Shown: in pieces, positions 41,700-50,516 of the stretch | How positions within the stretch are numbered: the stretch's first letter is position 1 | How the letters are laid out: every line of letters begins with the position of its first letter | Position numbers and translations under genes: made by a program | Notes under the pieces: model-generated | Told to the model about the DNA's origin: nothing | The model's input: only the letters and a program-made list of their open reading frames with translations | The model's database searches: none | Source of the DNA: RGIG6165 sp045545175 | GTDB taxonomy: Bacteria; Bacillota; Clostridia; Oscillospirales; Feifaniaceae | Assembly (NCBI GenBank): GCA_045545175.1 | Contig: JAZQAK010000007.1 | Coordinates: 150,759 to 214,758 of the forward strand | DNA: 64,000 bases | Reading direction: 5' to 3'

Positions 41700-42206
41700 A
41701 TGGAATTATCAGGACAAATTTTGGGATGGTTAGCAGCATTCCTTACGTTTCTTTCATACCAATGCAAAGAACAAAAAAAACTTATTTTCATTCAGATCTT
41801 GTCAGCAGCAAGTTTATGTGTAAGTTATTTGTTGCTGGGTGCATATTCAGGAATGGTGCTAAATGTCGTATGTATTTTAAGAAACGTTATTATCTACAAA
41901 AAGAATGTTAAATTCTTTTCGTATTCGTTTTGGCCATACGTTCTTACGTTGACAATGGGCTTAACGGGTATTTTTTCGTGGCAGGGCCATATGAGTCTGC
42001 TTATAATCGTTGCTTTAATGATTAACACGATATTTATATACATGCCAAACATTCAGAATTTAAGAAAAAGTATCCTGCTCACTTCAACGATGGTTATCCT
42101 ATACAATGTATATTACAGCGTGTGGGGTGGCGTAACCAACGAATTGATAGCAATCGTTTCGTCAGCAATAGGACTTTACAGATACAGAAAAACAAAGCAG
42201 AGATAA
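41700..42206 (+). CDS. YgjV-family membrane protein
   Basis: A 168-residue protein with five to six membrane segments and the YgjV-type opening GQILGWLAAFLTFLSYQCK. Function unknown. It follows rlmD by 15 nt and has lower GC, like the next gene; both may be more recent arrivals. Confidence 0.8.
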   Translation: MELSGQILGWLAAFLTFLSYQCKEQKKLIFIQILSAASLCVSYLLLGAYSGMVLNVVCILRNVIIYKKNVKFFSYSFWPYVLTLTMGLTGIFSWQGHMSLLIIVALMINTIFIYMPNIQNLRKSILLTSTMVILYNVYYSVWGGVTNELIAIVSSAIGLYRYRKTKQR

Positions 42207-42272
42207 TGCTGTCGCTGACCTCGCACAAGATATTGCGAAATTGTCTGTGCTAAAAAAACAAAGGGGTTAAAT

Positions 42273-43268
42273 ATGAAAAAAGGTAATATAAAAGCAATAA
42301 CTCTCATGAACGCACTTCTGTGTTTTTGTGTGGTTGCCGTTCATCTGACCTCGTGGCCTTTGGCAGAGTTGAATAATGACAGCTTGTGGTATATTTTACT
42401 TTTCAGCCTTAACAAGTTGCTGCATTTTTCGGTGCCTGCTTTTATTTTTCTCAGCGGATTTAAGCTTTTCAACAAATACAACACCGAAAAAATTGAGATA
42501 AAAAGATTCTTCCTGGGTCGTTTCAAAAAAATAGTTGTACCTTACGTTATATGTGTGTTAATATACTTTGTGTATTTTTATTCAAAAGCATGGGTGAGCC
42601 TGAAAGAATTAGCACAGTACGTATTTTTAGGAACACTGTCAGCACAGTTTTACTATGTAGTAATCGCCGTACAGTTTTATCTGCTCTTCCCTACTTTAAA
42701 AGTGTTATTCAATAAATCCCCGATACTTGTTACAATTTTATCTCTGGTATGCACAATCTGCTGTCAGCAGTACCTGCATTTTAATTACTCCGACAGATTT
42801 TTCGGAACGTACATTTTTTATTTTGTATTTGGAATGTTGGCATCGGTATACCGTGAAAAAATAAGCAAAATGTTATTGCCAAGTATTGCAATAAGCGTCA
42901 TTGCAGGCATTGTCCACACAAGGTTCTCTTATATGTCATCGACAGGGAAACTTTTCTACCAATATGCCCATATTGTAAATTTAATCTACGTTACTTTTGC
43001 TGTTATAGCCTTATATGGCATTTGCATTTACCTTTGTGAAAAATGTGACGCTATTTACAGACTTTCTGCTGTTTTAAGTGCCGTTTCATACGACATATAT
43101 CTCTATCATGTTTTACCGATAGCGGTATTACAGTATGATATATTCCCACGCCTTGACCTTACTGTCAAATCTGAATTTGCAGTATCTTCAGTCGTAGTAT
43201 TTTCGGTGATATTTATGTATGCTTTCTTAAAAAAGATGTTGAATCGAGGTAAAAATGAAAATATTTGA
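42273..43268 (+). CDS. Acyltransferase family 3 membrane protein
   Basis: A 331-residue, ten-helix membrane protein of the OafA/acyltransferase-3 type, with the catalytic His in the first helix (VVAVHLTSWP) and the Arg-bearing FKKIVVPYVICVL. Such proteins O-acylate cell surface sugars or peptides. AT-rich compared with flanking genes. It overlaps the next gene by 14 nt. Confidence 0.82.
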   Translation: MKKGNIKAITLMNALLCFCVVAVHLTSWPLAELNNDSLWYILLFSLNKLLHFSVPAFIFLSGFKLFNKYNTEKIEIKRFFLGRFKKIVVPYVICVLIYFVYFYSKAWVSLKELAQYVFLGTLSAQFYYVVIAVQFYLLFPTLKVLFNKSPILVTILSLVCTICCQQYLHFNYSDRFFGTYIFYFVFGMLASVYREKISKMLLPSIAISVIAGIVHTRFSYMSSTGKLFYQYAHIVNLIYVTFAVIALYGICIYLCEKCDAIYRLSAVLSAVSYDIYLYHVLPIAVLQYDIFPRLDLTVKSEFAVSSVVVFSVIFMYAFLKKMLNRGKNENI

Positions 43269-43848
43269 AGATTTCGCCAGGTGCCTTCTCGGAGGTATGC
43301 TGATAGGACTTGGCGGCACGGCATATCTTTGCTGTGAAAACAAATACGTTGCAACACTGCTTTTTGCCTTCGGGCTGACGGCGATTTTGGTGTTTTCTCT
43401 CGGCCTTTTTACGGGCCGTGCGGGAAATCTGCCCAAATACGGTGTAAAGTATATCCCCACCCTGCTTATAACGATTGCAGGTAATTTTACGGGTTGTGCA
43501 CTCATGGGCATTTACGCCGATTTCAGAGGGCTTGCCGACGTGTTTTCACACAGGCTTGACGCACCGCTCGGCTTGTCATTTGTAAACGCAATTTTCTGCG
43601 GAGTGCTGATGTACGTGGCGGTTGAAGGCTATGCGGTCACGAAGAACTTTTTCGTGCCCACCATCTGCATACCGACCTTTATTCTCGCAGGGTTTGAGCA
43701 CAGTGTGGCAGACGTCTTTTTTATGTTTGCGGCAGGCGTTTATTCGTGGAAAGCGGTACTCTTTATAATCGTTGCCGTTTTGGGTAATTTAGTGGGTTGT
43801 TCGCTTCTTCCCTTTTGCCGTAAATATTTTCTTAAAGAAACTTTATAA
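43255..43848 (+). CDS. Formate/nitrite transporter-like membrane protein, short
   Basis: A 197-residue protein with about six membrane segments. CLLGGMLIGLGGTAYL, GLFTGRAGNLP and GNFTGCALMG resemble FNT-family repeats, but normal FNT channels have about 250-280 residues. Substrate unknown. The start overlaps the acyltransferase stop by 14 nt; ribosome site GAGGT. A strong terminator follows. Confidence 0.7.
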   Translation: MKIFEDFARCLLGGMLIGLGGTAYLCCENKYVATLLFAFGLTAILVFSLGLFTGRAGNLPKYGVKYIPTLLITIAGNFTGCALMGIYADFRGLADVFSHRLDAPLGLSFVNAIFCGVLMYVAVEGYAVTKNFFVPTICIPTFILAGFEHSVADVFFMFAAGVYSWKAVLFIIVAVLGNLVGCSLLPFCRKYFLKETL

Positions 43849-43858
43849 CTTCGATTTT

Positions 43859-43892
43859 GCAGAGCATTTTTAAAGGTGCTCTGCTTTTTTTA
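43859..43892 (+). terminator. Terminator before the hdr-flx-frd operon
   Basis: GCAGAGCA-TTTTTAAAGG-TGCTCTGC then T7. Confidence 0.9.
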
Positions 43893-43981
43893 TTTCAATT
43901 GTGAAATTTTTGACGAAAAATGGCCTAAAAAACTTGAATAAATATATAATATATGTTATGCTTAATTTTAACTGGAGAAAT

Positions 43982-44003
43982 GCGCGTATGTGCACATGCG
44001 TGC
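43982..44003 (+). promoter_or_regulatory. Operator-like palindrome upstream of hdrB
   Basis: CGTATGTG (43985-43992) is the reverse complement of CACATGCG (43993-44000) with one mismatch, and the outer GC pairs extend it to 22 bp. It lies 45 nt before the ATG, after an AT-rich stretch with TTGAAT and several TATA-like hexamers. It does not match the Rex or Fnr consensus. Likely an operator for an unknown regulator of this operon. Confidence 0.45.
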
Positions 44004-44046
44004 ATCTGAAAATATACTGCAGTATGAAAGGATGACAGGAGAAATC

Positions 44047-44838
44047 ATGAAGTACAGCTATTACCCGGGATGTACCTTAAAGACGAAAGCAAAAGATCTG
44101 GATGCATATGCCAGAGTTTCTGCCAAGGCGCTGGGTTTTGAACTTGAAGAAGTTGAAGACTGGCAGTGTTGCGGCGGCGTCTATCCGCTCGGCAAGGACG
44201 AAATAGCAACCAAGCTTTCTTCCGTACGTACTCTTGCACAGGCAAGGGACAAGGGACAGGAACTTGTGACGCTGTGTTCAGCATGCTACAACGTTGTCAA
44301 GCGTGTTAATGAGGACATTAAGAACGACGAAAACGTTCGCACAAAGGCAAACAACTATATGCAGCTTGAAACGCCTTACAACGGTGAAACAAACGTGCTT
44401 CACTTCCTCGAAGTTCTGCGTGACCGCATTGGCTTTGATGAATTGAAGAAAAAGGTTGTAAATCCGCTCACAGGAAAGAAGATAGGCGCATATTACGGCT
44501 GTCTGCTGCTCCGTCCGGGCAGCACACTCAAGTTCGATGATCCGGAAAACCCGAAGATTATCGAGGACTTTATCAGGGCTATCGGTGCAGAGCCGGTTAT
44601 CTACCCCATGAGAAACGAGTGCTGCGGCGGCTACATCTCACTCAAAGAAAAAGAGATGGCGGCAAACATGTGCGTATCAATTGAGGATAATGCGGCAGGT
44701 TTCGGTGCAGAAATGCTCATAACCGCTTGCCCGCTTTGTATGTATAACCTCAATAAGAATTCACAGGGCAAATTACCCGTAGTTTATTTTACCGAGCTTC
44801 TTGCAGAAGCACTCGGTGTTAAAGAGGAGGTTAAGTGA
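44047..44838 (+). CDS. hdrB: Heterodisulfide reductase subunit B-like protein
   Basis: A 263-residue protein with two complete CCG domains. The first has C9, QCCGG (about 36-40) and CSACYN; the second has GC, NECCGG and CPLCMYN. In HdrB these hold two non-cubane 4Fe-4S clusters that split a disulfide by one-electron steps. Here there are no methanogen coenzymes, so the partner is unknown; the downstream fumarate reductase is the obvious candidate. The ATG at 44047 follows AGGAG. First gene of the operon. Confidence 0.88.
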   Translation: MKYSYYPGCTLKTKAKDLDAYARVSAKALGFELEEVEDWQCCGGVYPLGKDEIATKLSSVRTLAQARDKGQELVTLCSACYNVVKRVNEDIKNDENVRTKANNYMQLETPYNGETNVLHFLEVLRDRIGFDELKKKVVNPLTGKKIGAYYGCLLLRPGSTLKFDDPENPKIIEDFIRAIGAEPVIYPMRNECCGGYISLKEKEMAANMCVSIEDNAAGFGAEMLITACPLCMYNLNKNSQGKLPVVYFTELLAEALGVKEEVK

Positions 44839-45224
44839 TGCACGCAAACAATCAGGCTGAAAAGATTAAAGAAATCAGCGGTGTCAACCCGTACAAGTGT
44901 ATGAAGTGTGGCAAGTGCTCTGCATCCTGCCCCTCATACAACGAGATGGATATTAAACCCCATCAGTTTGTTTCCTATGTTATAAATGATAACATTGAGG
45001 CTCTTGTCGAGTCCAAGTCACTGTGGAAATGCCTTTCCTGCTTCGCTTGTGTTGAGCGTTGTCCGAGAAACGTAGAGCCCGGTAAACTCGTAGATGCGGC
45101 AAGACAGTTGGTAGTCCGCCAGCGCGGCATGGATTATCTGCAGGCAGACGAAATCCCCGAATTGCTTGACTCCGAGCTTCCTCAGCAGCTCTTAGTAAGC
45201 GCATTCAGAAAGTACAAGAGGTGA
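44838..45224 (+). CDS. hdrC: Heterodisulfide reductase subunit C-like protein
   Basis: A 128-residue protein with two 4Fe-4S motifs, CMKCGKCSASCPS and CLSCFACVERCPRN, as in HdrC. It would wire HdrA to HdrB. The ATG at 44838 comes after AGGAGG and overlaps the hdrB stop by one base. Length is shorter than methanogen HdrC (about 185) but normal for bacterial versions. Confidence 0.9.
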   Translation: MHANNQAEKIKEISGVNPYKCMKCGKCSASCPSYNEMDIKPHQFVSYVINDNIEALVESKSLWKCLSCFACVERCPRNVEPGKLVDAARQLVVRQRGMDYLQADEIPELLDSELPQQLLVSAFRKYKR

Positions 45225-45230
45225 TAACAG

Positions 45231-47219
45231 GTGCAGAGAATAGGCGTATTTGTCTGCCATTGCGGTAGTAACATCGCAGGTACGGTAGACGTAAAAAGAG
45301 TAGTTGAAGCTATTCGCACGGAACCCGGCGTTATTCACGCTGAGGATTATCCGTATATGTGTTCAGAAGCAGGTCAGCAGCTTATCGCAAAAGCGATTGA
45401 AGAGCATAAGCTCACCGGTATCGTGGTATGCTCCTGCTCACCCCGTATGCATGAGGCGACCTTCAGAAAGGCTGCCGCAAATGCAGGTATCAACTCATTT
45501 ATGGTTGAAATTGCAAACATCCGTGAGCATTGTTCATGGATTCATAAGGACGTTGAAGAAGGCACGGAAAAGGCTGTCATTCTTGCAAGGGCGGCTATTG
45601 CAAAACTCAATCTTGACACACCCTTACATCCGGGTGAAAGCAGGGTTGTAAAACGTGCACTCGTTATCGGAGGCGGTATCGCAGGTATCCAGTCTGCTCT
45701 TGATATTGCAGATGCAGGCTACGAGGTTGACATAGTGGAAAAGACGCCGAGTATAGGCGGAAGAATGTCACAGCTTGACAAGACCTTCCCGACACTCGAC
45801 TGTTCGGCATGTATCCTCACTCCTAAAATGGTTGAGGCTGCTGCTCACGAGAAAATAAACATATACACGTACAGTGAAGTTGAAAAGGTATCGGGCTTTG
45901 TGGGTGACTTTAAGGTTGATATCCGCAAGAAAGCAAGATACGTTGATTCAACCAAGTGTACAGGTTGCGGTCTCTGTCAGGAAAAGTGTCCTTCAAAGAA
46001 GGCACCCAGCGAATTCAACAGAGGTCTTAATACAAGGTCGGCAATCTACACACCTTTTGCACAGGCAATTCCCAACGTTCCCGTAATTGATACCGAAAAC
46101 TGTATCAAGTTCAAGACGGGCAAGTGCGGTATCTGTCAGAAGATATGTGCCGCAGGTGCGGTTGATTACGAACAGCAGGATGAAATCATCACGAGAGAAT
46201 ACGGTGCAATCGTAGTTGCAACGGGCTTTGACACAATCAAGCTTGACAAGTATGACGAATATGCGTACTCACAGAGTAAGGACGTTGTTACCTCACTTGA
46301 ACTTGAACGTATCATGAACGCTGCAGGTCCTACGAAGGGACATCTTGAACGTCTTTCAGACGGTAAGGCACCCAAGAACATCGTATTTATTCAGTGTGTG
46401 GGCAGCCGTTGCTCCGATAACAGAGGTAAGAGCTACTGTTCAAAGATCTGCTGTATGTACACGGCAAAGCACGCAATGCTTATCAGAGATAAGTATCCGG
46501 ATACAAACGTAACGGTATTCTATATCGACGTGCGTACACCCGGTAAGAACTTTGACGAGTTCTACAGACGTGCGGTTGAAGATTATCACGTAAATTACGT
46601 CAAAGGTCAGGTCGGCAAGGTTATGCCCCAGCCCGACGGTTCACTTCTCGTTCAGGGTGTTGACCTTATTGACAACAAGCAGATAAAGATGAATGCAGAT
46701 ATGGTCGTTCTTGCAACTGCTATCGAGCCCGATCCGTCGGTAAGAAACATTGCAACGATGCTTACTGCAAGTATCGATACAAATAACTTCCTTACAGAAT
46801 CCCATGCAAAGCTCCGTCCCGTTGAATCACCGACGGCAGGCGTATTCCTTTCAGGTGTATGTCAGGGCCCGAAGGATATTCCGGAAACGGTTGCACAGGC
46901 AGGTGCCGCAGCAGTTAAGGCTATCGGTCTTCTTGCCAAGGATAAACTCACAACCAACCCCTGCACGGCACAGGCAGACATACTTCTCTGTAACGGATGC
47001 TCAACTTGTGCAAACGTATGTCCCTACGGTGCAATCTCATATGAAAATATGCAGGTCAACGACCACGGTATCCGTGAAGAACGCCGTGTTGCAGTTGTCA
47101 ACAATGCACTTTGTCAGGGTTGCGGTGCTTGTACGGTTGCTTGTCCCTCAGGTGCAATGGATCTGCAGGGCTTCTCAAACAGACAGATCTTAGCGGAGGT
47201 GGATGCAATATGTCGTTAA
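45231..47219 (+). CDS. hdrA: HdrA-like flavin-based electron-bifurcating subunit
   Basis: A 662-residue flavoprotein. It has an N-terminal domain (GVFVCHCGSNIAG), a thioredoxin-reductase-like FAD fold (VIGGGIAGIQSALDIADAG, about 140-158), the HdrA-specific cysteine segment LDCSACILTPKMVE, an inserted pair of cluster motifs (CTGCGLCQEKCPS and CIKF...CGICQKIC) and two C-terminal 4Fe-4S motifs CNGCSTCANVCP and CQGCGACTVACP. This is the full set for a bifurcating HdrA. It starts at a GTG 6 nt after AGAGGTGA and overlaps mvhD by 10 nt. Confidence 0.92.
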   Translation: MQRIGVFVCHCGSNIAGTVDVKRVVEAIRTEPGVIHAEDYPYMCSEAGQQLIAKAIEEHKLTGIVVCSCSPRMHEATFRKAAANAGINSFMVEIANIREHCSWIHKDVEEGTEKAVILARAAIAKLNLDTPLHPGESRVVKRALVIGGGIAGIQSALDIADAGYEVDIVEKTPSIGGRMSQLDKTFPTLDCSACILTPKMVEAAAHEKINIYTYSEVEKVSGFVGDFKVDIRKKARYVDSTKCTGCGLCQEKCPSKKAPSEFNRGLNTRSAIYTPFAQAIPNVPVIDTENCIKFKTGKCGICQKICAAGAVDYEQQDEIITREYGAIVVATGFDTIKLDKYDEYAYSQSKDVVTSLELERIMNAAGPTKGHLERLSDGKAPKNIVFIQCVGSRCSDNRGKSYCSKICCMYTAKHAMLIRDKYPDTNVTVFYIDVRTPGKNFDEFYRRAVEDYHVNYVKGQVGKVMPQPDGSLLVQGVDLIDNKQIKMNADMVVLATAIEPDPSVRNIATMLTASIDTNNFLTESHAKLRPVESPTAGVFLSGVCQGPKDIPETVAQAGAAAVKAIGLLAKDKLTTNPCTAQADILLCNGCSTCANVCPYGAISYENMQVNDHGIREERRVAVVNNALCQGCGACTVACPSGAMDLQGFSNRQILAEVDAICR

Positions 47220-47647
47220 ATAACGAATTCAAGCCGAAGATAGTCGCTTTCTGCTGTAACTGGTGCAGTTACGCAGGTGCAGACCTTGCAGGAAGCAGCA
47301 GACTTGCATATCCGGCAGACGTTAAAATCATCCGTGTACCCTGCTCCTGCCGTGTAAACCCGATGTTTATACTCAGGGCATTCGAAAAGGGTGCTGACGG
47401 TGTTATCATGTGCGGTTGCCACCCCGGTGACTGTCACTACAGCACAGGTAACTATTACGCAAGAAGAAGAATGACGCTTCTCTTCTCAATGCTCGACTAC
47501 CTCGGTATTGAGAGAGCACGCACCCGTGTTGAATGGGTATCAGCGGCAGAAGGTGTTAAATTCTCGCAGACAATGAACGAGTTTGTTGAAGATATCCGCA
47601 AGCTCGGCAAGAATGTCAGATTGGAGGATCTCAGATGCAGGAATTAG
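47210..47647 (+). CDS. mvhD: MvhD/FlxD-like hydrogenase iron-sulfur subunit
   Basis: A 145-residue protein with the MvhD pattern CCNWCSYAGADLAG, VPCSCRVNP and IMCGCHPGDCHY, holding a 2Fe-2S cluster that passes electrons into HdrA. It is present without any [NiFe] hydrogenase; the donors are the Flx-like proteins encoded next. The ATG at 47210 follows CGGAGGTGG and overlaps hdrA; its end overlaps flxC by 13 nt. Confidence 0.9.
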   Translation: MSLNNEFKPKIVAFCCNWCSYAGADLAGSSRLAYPADVKIIRVPCSCRVNPMFILRAFEKGADGVIMCGCHPGDCHYSTGNYYARRRMTLLFSMLDYLGIERARTRVEWVSAAEGVKFSQTMNEFVEDIRKLGKNVRLEDLRCRN

Positions 47648-48609
47648 TAAACCGCGCAAAAGCGCTTCTGGCTGACGGTACCGTTGCCAGAGTTCTCGGC
47701 TGGAAAGCGGGCGAATTTGCATACGATCCCGAGCCGGCATTTTTCGAAACTGAGGAAGACCTTAAGGATTTCGTCTACGACGGTTTTTGCGGTGCAAACC
47801 TCAGTAAATATATGATAGAAGCATCAAAGCTCGAAGGCAAAACACTCGTTTTCCTCAAGCCCTGCGACTCATACAGTTTCAACCAGCTTACAAAGGAACA
47901 CCGTGTAGACCGTGAAAAAGCCTACATTATCGGCGTCGGCTGTAAGGGTAAGGTTGATGTAAAGCACATCAAGGAAGCAGGCATCAAGGGTATAGAAAGC
48001 ATCGTCGGTGCAGACTATCCGAACCCTGCCGAAACACTTGAAATAAAGACGCTCTACGGTGACAAGACCATCTCCTACAAGGATGCAATGCTTGAACGTT
48101 GCCACGTCTGCAAGGGTAAAGACCACGTCGTATTTGACGAGCAGATTGGCGAAAGCGCAGACACGGTGGATGCAGAGCGTTTTGCAGAAGTTGAAAAAAT
48201 CGAGGCTATGAGTCCCGAAGAAAAGTTTGCATTCTTCCAGGCTGAACTGAGCAAGTGTATCAGATGTAACGCCTGCCGCAACGTATGCCCCGCATGCAGT
48301 TGTCGCAAGTGTGTGTTTGACAGCACGAAGTTTGACTCGGCACAGAAGGCAAATACGACTTCATTTGAAGAAAAGATGTTCCACATCATCCGTGCATTCC
48401 ACGTTGCAGGCAGATGTACCGACTGCGGTGAGTGTAGCAGAGTATGTCCTCAGGGCATTCCGCTCCACCTCTTTAACAGAAAGTTCATCAAGGATATAAA
48501 CACGTTCTACGGCGATTATCAGGCCGGTGAAGACATTGAAGCGCAGGCTCCGCTTACAGACTTTACGTTTGAAGACCGTGAGCCCGGTCAGTTTGCAGAA
48601 AGGGGTTAA
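47635..48609 (+). CDS. FlxC-like 4Fe-4S dicluster protein
   Basis: A 324-residue protein. The first half resembles the FrhB/FdhB type (LVFLKPCDSYSFNQL, GVGCKGKVDVKHI, CHVCKG), the second half carries CIRCNACRNVCPACSCRKC and CTDCGECSRVCPQG. It would relay electrons between FlxB and MvhD. Homologous proteins occur as the third subunit in FlxABCD-HdrABC clusters. Ribosome site GGAGG; overlaps mvhD. Confidence 0.8.
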   Translation: MQELVNRAKALLADGTVARVLGWKAGEFAYDPEPAFFETEEDLKDFVYDGFCGANLSKYMIEASKLEGKTLVFLKPCDSYSFNQLTKEHRVDREKAYIIGVGCKGKVDVKHIKEAGIKGIESIVGADYPNPAETLEIKTLYGDKTISYKDAMLERCHVCKGKDHVVFDEQIGESADTVDAERFAEVEKIEAMSPEEKFAFFQAELSKCIRCNACRNVCPACSCRKCVFDSTKFDSAQKANTTSFEEKMFHIIRAFHVAGRCTDCGECSRVCPQGIPLHLFNRKFIKDINTFYGDYQAGEDIEAQAPLTDFTFEDREPGQFAERG

Positions 48610-48613
48610 TGCT

Positions 48614-49645
48614 ATGAAGAAAATTGCTAAAAGCGACCTTTCCAAGCTGTTTGCCGCTATTGCAGAGGGTAGTGAACTCTATCTTCCCGTAAAAGTTGCA
48701 GGTCAGACGAACTTTGCACCCTACACTGCAGACGCTGAGGTCGACGTTGACACACTCAAGACTGTAAAATCAGCAAAAGACATCTTCTTCCCCCAGAGTG
48801 AAAATCTTTACACCTGTAAAACGGACGAAGAAAAGAATATTTCAATTACACCCGAAGCACTCAAGAATGCCGATTTCGTGGTATACGGAATGAGAGGCTG
48901 TGATGCAAAGGGTATGGAAGTTCTCGACAAGGTATTTTTGTCAGAACCCGTTGACTCCTTCTACGCTGCAAGGCGTGCACACGGCACGGTTGTTGCCGCA
49001 GCCTGCGGTGAACCTGAAGAAACCTGTTTCTGTAAGGTATTCGGCGTTGACTGCGCAGAACCCGTGGCAGACGTTGTGACGTGGACTGTGGGCGACACGG
49101 TTTACTGGAATGCTTACACCGAAAAGGGTGAAGCGCTCACAGCAAAGCTTGCAGACGTACTTTCAGATGCCGATGAAAAGGCAGTAGAAGACGAAAAGGC
49201 TAAAATCAGAGCAATCGTTGAAAAACTCCCCTACTCCGACCTTTCACTTGACAAGTTCGGTGCAGGAAAGACGATGGAACTCTTTGATTCACCCATCTGG
49301 GAAGAACTTTATAAGCCCTGTCTTGCATGCGGAACTTGTACTTTCGTATGTCCCACGTGCCAGTGCTACGACATTAAGGACTACAACACTGGAAAAGGCG
49401 TACAGCGTTTCCGTTGTTGGGACTCATGTATGTACTCTGACTTCACGATGATGGCACACGGCAACAACAGAACAAGCCAGATGCAGCGTTTCCGTCAGCG
49501 TTTCATGCACAAACTCGTTTATTTCCCGGATAATAATGACGGTATGTACTCCTGCGTAGGTTGCGGCCGTTGTCTTGAAAGATGTCCGGCATCATTAAAT
49601 ATAGTAAAGGTAGTAAAAGCCTTTCAGGAAGGAGCTGGAAAATAA
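48614..49645 (+). CDS. FlxB-like 4Fe-4S protein (AsrA / sulfhydrogenase beta-like)
   Basis: A 343-residue protein whose C-terminal half has CLACGTCTFVCPTCQC, the R-C-W-D-S-C segment typical of AsrA and sulfhydrogenase beta subunits, and CVGCGRCLERCPAS. It pairs with the FAD/NAD protein encoded next, as AsrA pairs with AsrB. The ATG at 48614 follows AAAGGGG; upstream in-frame codons are inside the previous gene. The stop overlaps the next start (TAATG). Confidence 0.85.
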   Translation: MKKIAKSDLSKLFAAIAEGSELYLPVKVAGQTNFAPYTADAEVDVDTLKTVKSAKDIFFPQSENLYTCKTDEEKNISITPEALKNADFVVYGMRGCDAKGMEVLDKVFLSEPVDSFYAARRAHGTVVAAACGEPEETCFCKVFGVDCAEPVADVVTWTVGDTVYWNAYTEKGEALTAKLADVLSDADEKAVEDEKAKIRAIVEKLPYSDLSLDKFGAGKTMELFDSPIWEELYKPCLACGTCTFVCPTCQCYDIKDYNTGKGVQRFRCWDSCMYSDFTMMAHGNNRTSQMQRFRQRFMHKLVYFPDNNDGMYSCVGCGRCLERCPASLNIVKVVKAFQEGAGK

Positions 49646-50499
49646 TGTGCGATTGTAATTGCCATGAAAAGTACTATGAAGACACATTGATTCCCAAGGT
49701 TGGCGTTATAACTGCCATCACACAGGAAACACCCGATGTCAAGACCTTCTGCGTCAACGCTCCCGAAGGCGGCAAGCTTTTTGAGCATATGCCCGGTCAG
49801 TGTGCAATGCTCTGTGCTCCCGGCATCAGCGAAGCAATGTTTTCAATAACTTCATCACCCACGAATAAAGAATATCAGGAATTCAGTATAAAGAAGTGCG
49901 GTCAGCTTACGGATTATCTCCACAGCCTCAAGGTTGGTGACCAGATTACAGTAAGAGGCCCTTACGGTAACAACTTCCCCGTTGATACTGAACTCAAGGG
50001 CAAAAACCTTCTCTTTATCGCAGGCGGTATCGGTCTTGCACCTCTCCGTTCGGTAATCAACTACGTTATCGATAACAGAAGCGATTACGGTACGGTGGAT
50101 ATTCTCTACGGCTCACGTTCTGCTGACGACCTTGTTAAACTCAAGGAAATCGAAGAAGTATGGAAGAACGTTGAAGGTGTAAACGTACACCTGACAATCG
50201 ACCGTGAGCAGGAGGGTTGGGACGGTCATGTAGGCTTTGTTCCCGCATATCTTAAGGAGCTTAACTTCTCAACGGATAAGACAGCCCTTCTCTGCGGACC
50301 ACCGATTATGATTAAATTCTGTCTTGAAGCACTTTTGGAACTCGGTTTTTCAAAAGAGCAGGTATATACAACGTTTGAGCTTCGTATGAAGTGCGGTGTC
50401 GGCAAGTGCGGACGTTGCAACATCGGTTCAAAGTACGTATGTAAAGACGGTCCCGTCTTCCGTTTCGACGAGATAGACGAGCTTCCGAGTGAGTATTAA
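49645..50499 (+). CDS. FlxA-like FAD/NAD(P)-binding oxidoreductase (NADH entry)
   Basis: A 284-residue ferredoxin-reductase-fold protein with an FAD-domain segment (MFSITSSPTN), the NAD-binding LLFIAGGIGLAPLRSVI, a C-terminal ALLCGPPIMIKF and a PyrK-like cysteine set (CGVGKCGRC then VC) for a 2Fe-2S cluster. It should oxidise NAD(P)H and pass electrons to FlxB. An unusual N-terminal CDCNCHEKY may bind metal. Start at 49645 chosen because it overlaps the preceding stop. Confidence 0.88.
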   Translation: MCDCNCHEKYYEDTLIPKVGVITAITQETPDVKTFCVNAPEGGKLFEHMPGQCAMLCAPGISEAMFSITSSPTNKEYQEFSIKKCGQLTDYLHSLKVGDQITVRGPYGNNFPVDTELKGKNLLFIAGGIGLAPLRSVINYVIDNRSDYGTVDILYGSRSADDLVKLKEIEEVWKNVEGVNVHLTIDREQEGWDGHVGFVPAYLKELNFSTDKTALLCGPPIMIKFCLEALLELGFSKEQVYTTFELRMKCGVGKCGRCNIGSKYVCKDGPVFRFDEIDELPSEY

Positions 50500-50516
50500 G
50501 AAAGGGGTAGATTTAT

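Noticed and set aside
43982..44003. Rex or Fnr operator before hdrB
   Set aside because: The palindrome does not match TTGTGAANNNNTTCACAA or TTGATNNNNATCAA type sites.
44047..49645. Methanogen-like heterodisulfide metabolism
   Set aside because: No coenzyme M/B or methyl-coenzyme genes; the surrounding genes are clostridial, so the Hdr proteins must serve another acceptor.
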